In this document: positions 23,301 through 32,300 of the stretch, one piece after another | How the letters are laid out: every line of letters starts with the position of its first letter | How positions within the stretch are numbered: the first letter of the stretch is position 1 | Origin: Branchiostoma floridae | Taxonomy: Eukaryota > Chordata > Leptocardii > Amphioxiformes > Branchiostomatidae | NCBI RefSeq assembly: GCF_000003815.2 | Contig: NC_049982.1 | Location: forward strand, 16,757,894-16,821,893 | Direction of reading: 5' to 3' | Length of the DNA stretch: 64,000 bases | Made by a program: the position numbers and the translations under genes | Notes under the pieces: model-generated | The model's input: the letters and a program-made list of their open reading frames with translations, nothing else | Databases searched by the model: none | What the model was told of the DNA's origin: nothing

Positions 23301-26121
23301 CCTAACTAAAGACCTTACATCCAGCTTTGCTATATTAACATCTCGTATTAAGCTGTATCAAGTTGGTGCTTATCCGGTCCATTATAGCCATAATTACATA
23401 CATTAATCATTCAAAAACAACGACCTTCGATAAAGAATGTTTATTTGGCGAAGATGTGTGTTCGAGGAACTCTAGTTTATTTCTAAGCTTACAATTTTCC
23501 CGTCTTATCATAATTTCTAATTTCTAGGATCGCCAGTGCAGGAAGAGAATGAAGAACGCGCACTCGAGGAAAACGGGCACCCCACCACGTCCGAGGGAGA
23601 CAAGGAGAACGTCCACTACCTTAGGAGCATCCTCAAGTCTGCCGAAGAAAACGAAGACCTAAAGGCGGTTTCAGACAATCTTCACAAGCTCCTCCATGTC
23701 TTAATTCGTGAAGACGGAGAAGAGAGCCTTGCTGAGTCGGCTCAGTGTGCCACGAAACTGCAAGAGGTAGCTGTTAAACTTGAAGACGCTACAACTCAGG
23801 TGGCGGCCGAAATATTTTTGGCCCAGATAAGTAGACAAAAAGGAGACTTTGCCAAAGCAAGAGACCATTTCCATACAGCTACAACATATCAGTTTGAAAC
23901 AAAAGGTATGGATAAGGGGTTATTGGCGAGACTGTACTGTGAGATGGGAAGTCTGTGCGCAGAAATTGGTGACTGGAACGGGCGGAACGTTTCTTTGGAA
24001 AAAGCGCTGTCGCTGTTGAACCATATTGTTCCTGGCAAATCAGATGACATGCTACATGACAATACCAAAACCGTAATACACCTGTATGAGTATTACTTAT
24101 TCAAGGCCATTCTCGCTAACGATTCCAAGACCGAGAACAAAATGTGTAGACAGCTTTTCCACTTGTACGGCCAAGCGAACACCTTGCGTTGGAGCACGAT
24201 GTGTGCGGAACGTGCCCTACTCATCAACAAGGCAGAAGAGAGACCCACGCTGGGGGACTTCTACAATCTCCACACTCTGTATACCCATGAAGGGAAGTGG
24301 TGCTCCGCCTCCATGTGTCTCAAAAAAGTCTTGGAGTACGAAACAACTAACCCCAGCTTGTATCTCAAGCTCGCCGATCTGTGCATCAAGATAGGGGCCA
24401 GCAGTACACGGAAAGATGCAGACAGGAAGGTGGTTCCCAGCGAAACAAGGAAGTACTTCCAGAGGATTCTTGATCTAACGGCCGGGTCGGAAAACCGCTC
24501 GTTGCAGTTCGAGGCCCACACGGGTCTCTTTGCTGTGAACGGGGGGAAGAACGACATCGCTGCCGCCGTCCACCATCTTGAGGAGGCCATGTCACTCAGT
24601 CAGGAGCTGGGAATGGTTACCGAGCGTCTCGAATTGCTGACGGTCGCAGGGTCTTTCTACCAAGAACGATGTCACGAGGGCAAGGTGGCAACATCGAAAC
24701 TAGAGGAAGCACTGTCCTTAGCCAACCAAACTAAGTCCGAGCTCGGGGGAGGCATCGTGTGTAGCAAGCTCGGGCTAGTGTTGCAGTGGCAGGGCTACTA
24801 CAAACAAGCTGAGGGGTACCTAAAGAGAGCACTGTTACTCAGTCTGAGGACGAACAACAAGGTTAATGAACTCATATCGTACGCTAACATAGCCAACCTG
24901 TACAAAGATTGGAAGAACTTCTACATCGCAGAGAAGTGTTTACGGAAGGCCCTTCTGATCGACGTAACAGCCGAAGATGAAAAGCTTGCTTTCAACTGTT
25001 ACGCAGACATTTACGCTGCACTGGGAAACATCTACCTCTTCCATCTGGACGATAAACTGGCAGCAAAGTGTTACTACGAAATGGCGCTGGCCGTTGCCTT
25101 GTGGAATAGCGACAAACGTGGGCAGATGCACCTGGCCAACTTCCTGGGGAATTGTCAGGGAGATCTCAACGATGGCCAGGAGGACCAAGCACCCAAGTAC
25201 TTCCAGTTTGCCTTACCTCTAGCAGTGGAGCTGAGGGAGAGATCAGTGGAGGGGATACTCAGGGCGCGACTGGGGGAGATGCACCTTAAGGCGGGCAACC
25301 ACCAGGCGGCACTCAGCCACACGAAGGACAGCCTCGGCATATTCATAGACTTGGATGACAAGAAGAACGAAGCCAGGACGTGGAAGGCAACCGGTGACAT
25401 CTACAGCAGTATGGAGTCATATGAACTGGCCGATATGTACTATCAGAAGGCAAATATCATAGCGACAGACATTGGGGATTTGGAGGAACAATGGACTGTT
25501 TGCCAAGCTCTCGGGAATCTCTACGCCTACAGTATGGATGAGCACGGAAGAGCTGTTAACTTCTTTCAACAGACAGTCCTCCCTTTGGCCGAGAAGTCTG
25601 GAGACACTAACAAGGAAATCCTAGCTCACAATTGGCTGACCCACCTTCTGCATAAAGTTAACAGATACGATGATGCCATCACCCACGCACAGCGCGCCTG
25701 GCGGCTCAGTGCAGACGTAAGCGACCCTCTCAGTGAGCGCGTGGCCTGCCTCCGCCTGGCTCGCCTCCATCTGTGCCAAGAACAATACGAGCTCGCCGAG
25801 CATTACTTTCTCCAGGCTCTCTCGCTCACCCACGGGGTGTTCGTGGAAGACGTGGGTTGCAGGTACTACCTGAACTTGTACTCGACTCTAGCGGACATCA
25901 CTTTGAATCACATGAAGGACGCGAGGGACGCTGCCACGTACTACGAGATCGCGCTCGGGCTTGCCATGCACGGGGACTTTAAGAAAAAGGAGATGTACGT
26001 GCTGACACAGTTGGCCAAGATCTACCACACACAGCTCAATGATAAGGAGCTGTCACTAGAGTTCTACCGTAGAGCCAGGGTTCTTGCTACTGAGCTGAGA
26101 CAATCATCAGGATCGATGTGA
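17340..26121 (+). CDS. SH3TC1/2: SH3 domain and TPR protein, SH3TC1/SH3TC2-like
   Basis: Eleven coding exons: 17340-17442, 17679-17774, 18270-18323, 18818-19180, 19465-19657, 19788-19876, 20043-20232, 20534-20676, 20996-21064, 21213-21347, 23528-26121. All introns are GT-AG, phases match throughout, and the chain closes to 1342 residues, near the roughly 1290-1340 of vertebrate SH3TC proteins. The start ATG follows AAC (MAAQAATTDD). Residues about 85-205 form a helical region containing VYKELKDRLL. SH3-like modules fall in exon 5 (about 206-270, DYFVRVKD) and exon 7 (about 300-362, ending GFLPRSCLKL). Residues 479-1342 are a continuous TPR array of roughly 13-14 repeats (for example GYYKQAEGYLKRALLLSL). 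In vertebrates SH3TC2 is a Rab11 effector of endocytic recycling mutated in Charcot-Marie-Tooth 4C. A cytosolic or endosomal scaffold role here is inferred from the family. I cannot tell whether this is the single pre-duplication orthologue. Confidence 0.85.
17775..17912 (+). repeat. G-rich purine tract in SH3TC intron 2
   Basis: About 135 bases directly after the exon 2 donor are strongly purine-biased with many GGG and GGGG runs, for example GGGTGGGTAGGGAGG and GGGGAGGGGAGGGG. This is enough to form G-quadruplexes on the transcript strand. It is non-coding. Confidence 0.7.
21348..23527 (+). other. SH3TC intron 10 (2.2 kb)
   Basis: Intron between exons 10 and 11, donor GTAACC and acceptor TTTCTAG. 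It holds a diverged tandem array (about 21,600-22,235). From 22,300 to 23,527 I see nothing recognisable apart from a short AGCCTAACCT duplication near 23,290. Confidence 0.7.
21600..22235. repeat. diverged intronic tandem array, period about 130-155 bp
   Basis: AGGTGTGTAGCGGTTGT occurs at 21626 and 21778. The following blocks (…ATGGCTTACC…CAGC…GCTTTGTA and …ATGGTTTAGC…TAGC…GCTTTGTA) align at the same 152-bp offset. Later pairs, such as GGGCCTCCTAGCGACTTG near 21974 and GGGCCCCCTAGCAGCTTG near 22105, repeat at about 130 bp. The units are old and degenerate. Confidence 0.6.
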
Positions 26122-27356
26122 CTTGGCACGAAAGAGATGACATCAAAGACCCATCAAAGAATTCAAACAATACCATCACAGATAATCACAGTGCCAAATG
26201 GCCTGTACAAGGGAGCAAGCAATGGCACACCAAAAGGCCAGTTTTCACGACGAAATCTTCTTTAAACTGACCCATCCGTGTTACACCCAAATCATATAAT
26301 GAATTTCCAAAAGCCAGGAAAGGAACTCGGTGAATTGACGTGCAAAATCAGACAAAAATGGTTGCTAGTCTGGGCCTGTTCCTTCTTCAATTCTTTGTGC
26401 CATTATGACAGCAACTAAGGAATGTCCCTGTACAAATGTTATCATTCTTGTATCACAGGGTTGTGTTCAAAGGGCTACAAAGTCTAGGCATGTATTTTAA
26501 GTTGTTTCTTGAAATCTTAGAGCCAGACATTATTCTATGTATAGTTTGATTTAAACCTTTGGTTATAACTTGTATACTTTGATAAAGGTCCCAATGATGT
26601 ATTCAATATTGGTGAACTGTCAGTAGTGGAAAATATTGAATGTAATTAATATTGTGCAAAAATCTAGTCTTTGGGATATGTTGCCAAGTGTAAGTACCAG
26701 ATGATTCTGAAGTATTTTCCAAGTCACCAGTAAAATGTGATGCTTCCAATATCTTTACTATGATGTATAGATACCAGCAATTCTGTCTTTCAATCCGCAA
26801 GTAACCAGAGTGCACACCACTACAAAGCCCTAGAAATTGCCATTGTCAGAGACATGGCTGTTTGTGAATGAACACTTTCATTAGTTGTTAAGTTTTTAAC
26901 AAAACCAAGTACTTCATTGAAAACCAACATTTCAATTACCATCTGTCACCTTCCTTGGGGCAAATCTGTTTGTTTCAAATAAGCATCATTGTTAAAAGAT
27001 GCGGCCCAAGGTCGACAAGAGTACAATAGATGTACCCATTGGATAAAGATATATCTCTCCCTATCTATATATCCAAATTTATATATGTGTGCCCCAAGTA
27101 TCACATAGTTTTACATATTGTAAGCACTTAAATTTTGGAACCGCATCAATTAAGAGTGGCACCTACTTGTGCACTGCAGAACTAGTCAGAGTTGCCAAAA
27201 GGAAGGTGACTGACAGTCATAGAAACATTGGTCTTTAACAAACTACTTGGTTGCAAGTGTACAAAGAATCTTCTATATCATTCATGCCATGAATGGTAAC
27301 AGTCAGCGATAGAGAGTCATTAGCGAAACATACATATCTGCTTTGTGTAAAATAAA
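26122..27356 (+). other. probable 3' UTR of the SH3TC-like gene
   Basis: AT-rich sequence with no ORF of note after the stop at 26119-26121. The first convincing polyadenylation signal is AATAAA at 27351-27356, giving a 3' UTR of about 1.25 kb. The signal is visible; its use is inferred. Confidence 0.5.
27351..27356 (+). terminator. polyadenylation signal AATAAA
   Basis: Canonical hexamer 1.2 kb after the SH3TC stop codon and before the convergent PSMD4 gene. It is the best candidate for the mRNA 3' end. Confidence 0.45.
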
Positions 27357-27905
27357 GACAGTGAAGAAAAGGTTTTCTCTCATGTCATCTTTATAATTGT
27401 CTGCTGAAAGAGCATCTCATATACCCAGTTGAAAACACAAACAGTGTAAGCAATATACTTGAATCTTAGTTTTTAATGTGTATTTCTATCAATCACGTAT
27501 TTAATATGTAACATACTGTTACTTGGCAAGTACATGAAATGTTTGTAGGATGAAATAACAATCCTTACCACTCTTCAACTGAGAAATATGAATATGAAAT
27601 GTATTTCCATAATAGAATCTTGTTATGTTTCATTATGCAGCAATGCTTGTGTGTTATCAGCTGTTCACCATAATGGCAATGTTACTCTTATTGTCATTGT
27701 CATTGAACCAAAAAATACCCTTGTGTCAATCCTTGGAAATTGAGTCTAAAGAAACTTTTTCTCTGACTACAAGCACCAACCATGAAAAGGTAGGATCGGA
27801 ACTACCTGAAAGTTACTTGACCATCATGAATGTGCAAGGAGTGTCTACTACAAAATCTGCTTGAGGAAATTCTACATCCAAAACTAAATCCTAGCCTATG
27901 AGGAA

Positions 27906-30900
27906 TCACTTCTTCCCCTTCTTGTCTTTGTCATCCTTCTTGTCATCATCCTTGGCCTGCTGTCGGAGTGAGTCCACTGCTGTGCGGATGGCTTCAGAGT
28001 TGGGGTCGACTCCGGGTAAGTTCTCCAGTACAGACTGGAGGAAGGCGGGGTCTCTCATCACATCATCATAGTCATCCTCTTCCTCTGCCTGGAATGGTTG
28101 ATCAAAAACAAAGTCAATGTGCATCAGCCAGCAGAAAAAAGGGTAGAAGACAACAGGCCAATATGTCTCTTGAAGATGAGGATTTCTTGTAGGTATCATA
28201 ACAATATTATTGCATCTCTCATGAATCAATTTAGTGCACAGTATTCCAAGCATCCCAGCATACCCAGTAGAGTCAGCTGTTATTTCATATACTGAAAGAT
28301 GTGCAACAAAGAACCAAGCAAAGAATCTTACCTGAGCTGATGCTGATTCTGTCTCCATGGCAACTGGGGTGTCGGTCTCAGCCTCACTGGGAGGGTTGGC
28401 CAGATTTGATAGCTCTGTGGTTTAGGGATTATGTCACGATTTGAAAAGTGACTTTGAAAAACAACTTCCACCAACGATACAAAATTCAGGTACAAAAGAA
28501 ATCAAAACGCTCACTATCAATACATCCTTTAAATGGTATTCTATGAAAATATACTGTATACAATTGTATTAAGAACATGAACATGTGAGCAATAAAATTG
28601 AAAAATGTCATGTGATGAGGCAAAAGTCATACCTGGCGTTTGCACACTTTGAAGTGACATCTGCATGGCATAGGCAATCTGTTCCTCTTCTGTCATGTTG
28701 TCAAAGTCCACCGTTGGCATGGGTGTGTCCTCTGCCATCTCACCACGCTCCATGGACATTGCCAGGGCACGTTCCAACATGGCCTCCTCACTATCCCCCT
28801 CTGTAACTGTGGAGGCAGGCGTCACACCGGTCTCAGTCGTAGACTCGCTGGTCGCTTTCCGAGCCTCCTCCTCCTGCCGAGCACGCTGCTCTTCCATGGA
28901 CACTCGCAGGGCCTTGTGATCAAAATAGCAATATCAAGAAATGTACACATATACAACATATATATGTCTGTTTCAACTCAGGAGAGAGAATAAGCAGTGG
29001 CCACCTAACAGTGGAGGAGGTGACAAAATGCTTCGCTTCACTTCTAGTTCTAGTTCTTTATGTCTCATAAACAGTAGAAGCCTAAGAATAATGTGGAATT
29101 CTCAAACACAATGTCAATGCAATGATCCCGCCCAACACACATATACAATTCTTGCAAATCTAAATGCACACTCCAGTCAAAAGTCTTAACCTGGAAAAGG
29201 ACATAACAACCTACCAAAGCTAACTCAGGATCAGCATTTGCATCCACTCCAAAGTCAAAGTTTCCTTCCGATCCCAGCGAGCCCATGGCTGCACCTCCCT
29301 CCCCAGCTATGACAGGTGAGCTGAGCAGGGCGTCGGACAGAGAGGGGCCGGGTGGTACTGTCACCAGGTGGGAGCTGGTGCCCTCCTTACCATTCAGGGT
29401 GTTGATAAAGGACGTCAGCTTCTCATTGTTAGTTTCCTGTAATGAACAAAATGTTCCAAGTACATGTATTGGATGTCATATACAATTCTCAAGAATTCAC
29501 ATTTCATAACAAAAATGAAAAATAATGGTAAAAGAGGGCCAACTCACCTCTTCTCCAAAGCTGATAATATCTACAGAAACCTTCTCCTTCTTCAGCCTCT
29601 TGGCCTGCTTTACTAATTCCTTGTCATCTGTTTCTATGGGGCTGCCGATGAACACCACGATCCGCATCTTGTGGTTCTTCCCTTGTCTGTGCTTTAGAGC
29701 AAGCTGAAGGGATGGAACAATGGGGTAAGCATTGCAACCATTATAGGTGTTAACAGCCAGCTATCCTGTCTAAAGAAAGTACCCATGAACTGTTATCTAA
29801 GAAAAAAAGACTTTCTTTAAAATCATCACTTAATTGCCAGGAACAGGTTAAAGCTGGACATCATCATCAGGGTTCGAAATACACATACTTAACTTGCAAT
29901 TTGCACATAATTAACGAGATTTGCACGTAAAAACATTCTGAACTTGCAATCTTGAATGTTGAAAATACCTGGCCTTAAAAAATACTCTCAGGAATTAGAC
30001 ACCCTATCCTTAGACAGAACGACATATGGACGTCTGTCTTTTTCCTTCCTTGTTTTCGCGGTCATTTTCTCCGGTATAGCTTCACTAGATGTAATCAAAC
30101 TTCGCCGGTTCAAGCTAGCGATCCTCGTCGCCATCGCCGCCTAGTTGTGTTTTGCATGTAAATTTTTCTAATTGCACGTAAAATTTTTGCCAACTTGCAA
30201 TTTTACTCGAGCAAAAAAAAAGTATTTCGATCCCTAGTCATCATCGTCACCGTTCTTCTTCTACAGGTGAATGATTAATGAAGTTACTACTCAAATGCAT
30301 TTTGTCAGTCTTCCTAGCATCAGGTCCTCTATGACGAAGCATGTCCCAGTCTCAGTATGTTATGATAAGGACAACCAACTGTTCTTTTGGTACGCAGAGA
30401 CTGCTAGATATGTAAGTAGAAAAGCTCATCATCAGAGACTTTCAGAGCGTACTTACATGGGCCACTCTGATCCCCGTCATGAGATGAATGTTTCCCTTGG
30501 GCTGAACAGCGTGCATCTTGGTCAAGATCTTCCCGACATCACTGGTCAGTGTGACCAAGACCTCACATCTAACAAAAAGGGAAAGTCTTAATCAAAAGAT
30601 AGACCTTAATATATGGTGAATCATTAACTGAGCACATCATTTCTTTAAGTCCATTTCTTTATAACCAAATGACTTCCAATCTACGTTGCCACAGTGCTAT
30701 TTGATATTCATAATGCGTGTATACACTCCAACTTCTTTCGAATGCACGTAACGCTGGTATAATTTTTTTCCCTTTTGATTCAACACCCCTCCTTCCATCC
30801 TGATCCACATTTATGCTTGCTTACTTACACACTACAGTAAACTGAATTTCTACTTCTACTTAATTTCTACTTCTTTTTTTTCTTTTGTTTCAAGGCTACC

Positions 30901-31838
30901 AAATTCAACTTGCTGAAGACCTTTGTAGTCTATATAGTCATTTTTCACTTGAGTGGAGTGAGGAAAGTCGTGTAAAGTGCCTTTCCTAAGGGCACAAGAT
31001 CGGTAACACGGCGGGGTTCGAACTCATGACCTTCTGGAGTCAAACGTGCTGCTGATTGCGCCACACAGTCACACTACTTTACCTGCCAGACATAGTCATG
31101 AGCCCCACGTTGTTCTCAGGGTTGGAGCGGGACTTGCTGTGACACACCATGTTGACAGCATCCACAAGTGCCTGGATCCGAGTTGGTATGAAGTCTCCAT
31201 TTCTCATGTACTCACTGTTGTCCACACTGAATTGTTGAAAAAATACACAAAGTCAATCAAACTACCTGAATAACTAATAGACTAGATGTTTTAATTGCAA
31301 CCTTGGATAGTAAAGCTTTTACTTTTCAAGTCTTTCAAGGTAGGGCAGGCATCAAATTATGCAAGGCAGAGGCGCTGGGAGACTCTGCAGTTCAGGTAAA
31401 GTGCAGTGTGCACGCGGTGGTAAGTTTGGGGGTTATAATTTTTTGAAGGGCCGAAACATCAAAGTATCGACAGAATTTTGACAAAACTGAGCGGACAAGT
31501 GTTGTTTGAAATGCCTACCGGAGCACAGCGCAAACATTAATTTTACAGGGGAGAAAGTGTATGGGATTCAAGGGTTCTAACGTCTAACGTTGACCAAATT
31601 GTTTGTTTGCCTGTGGGGTGGGGGGCTGATTTCGGAAGTCTGCTTTGTCATCGCCATACATCGTCAAATTTACACTATCACTACGGCTCGGATATAACAG
31701 AAAAGTACGAAATCTACACACTTTAGCGTACCTTATCTTCTATAAAATGTTTCTGTGAAACAAATTATCATTCTCACGACCAAAATAGCAAGAAAATTGA
31801 CTCAAAACTCACCATATCATAGTACTTTCCAGCACCAT
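27906..31838 (-). CDS. PSMD4: 26S proteasome ubiquitin receptor Rpn10/PSMD4
   Basis: Eight exons in transcript order: 31838-31813, 31226-31083, 30568-30457, 29703-29548, 29436-29215, 28912-28633, 28414-28332, 28088-27906. All introns are GT-AG with matching phase, giving 401 residues (human 377). The protein starts MVLESTMI and has the N-terminal VWA domain ([13 protein letters not shown], the [14 protein letters not shown] strand-loop, [11 protein letters not shown]) that docks Rpn10 in the 19S particle. The ubiquitin-interacting motifs are [15 protein letters not shown] (about 213-228), a second at about 261-276 ([17 protein letters not shown]) and [15 protein letters not shown] (about 294-308). 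The C-terminus keeps [18 protein letters not shown] and a Lys/Asp-rich tail. It delivers polyubiquitylated substrates to the proteasome. The introns carry a SINE and a hAT MITE. Confidence 0.97.
29868..30236. mobile_element. hAT-type MITE in PSMD4 intron 3
   Basis: A 369-bp element bounded by CAGGGTTCGAAATAC on the left and GTATTTCGATCCCTA on the right, an imperfect inverted repeat. It is flanked by 8-bp sequences ATCATCAT and GTCATCAT (one mismatch), consistent with hAT target duplication. Subterminal AACTTGCAATTT / TTGCACGTAAAA words recur at both ends, as is common in hAT elements. A 48-codon minus-strand ORF (30134-29988) lies inside. Confidence 0.75.
30850..31066 (-). mobile_element. tRNA-derived SINE in PSMD4 intron 2
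   Basis: On the minus strand the element starts with a tRNA-like head: an A-box-like TGGCGCAATCAG (plus 31052-31063) and a B-box-like GAGTTCGAACCCC (plus 31012-31024). A central block contains AGGAAAGGCACTTTACACGA, a phrase that to my knowledge recurs in marine invertebrate SINEs. It ends in an A-rich tail (plus about 30880-30895). The head begins only about 16 bases beyond the exon 2 donor. Confidence 0.7.
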
Positions 31839-32300
31839 CTTGACGTCTGTTACTCTTTATAAACGTCGTCTAAAACATGATCTCTGATTGGTCAATATTA
31901 TTGGCTTTCGACCATCTAGCCAATAGAACACGTCGTAACAAAAATACCCCACTGTGTGTAGTTCGCATGCTCAGTAACCTTTGGCTTTTTGGAAGAGTTC
32001 ATTTGGTCTCCTGGTGGTTGCTGTTTGTAGGCACAGTGACTGTAGATATATTAAAGTATGGTAGAAAGATAGGTCTGAGCCATTTCTGTTTATGAACATG
32101 TTGTTAAGTTCACTTTTCGATCTAACGTTCTTCACTTTTCGATCTAACATTGTAGTAACGTTACTCAGAGTCATATAAAAGTAAGTAACGTTACCTGATG
32201 TCCTGTTTTGGCAAAATGATATTCAGAGTAAAGTAAAAAAAGCAAGGAGGTCATACCACTACCCCCTTGTTTCAGTGATGATTTAGGTCAATGTTGGAGG
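31839..32300. promoter_or_regulatory. divergent PSMD4/RCCD1 promoter region
   Basis: There are 462 bases between the two start codons. Three CCAAT boxes lie close together: ATTGG at 31887-31891 and 31900-31904, and CCAAT at 31920-31924, the usual arrangement of NF-Y sites in shared housekeeping promoters. TATAAA on the minus strand (31856-31861) is only about 20 bases from the PSMD4 ATG, so it may be fortuitous or imply a very short leader. Shared regulation is inferred. Confidence 0.6.

Noticed and set aside
24086..25982. Open frames overlapping the SH3TC TPR exon in other frames
   Set aside because: Shadow frames of a long GC-balanced coding exon.
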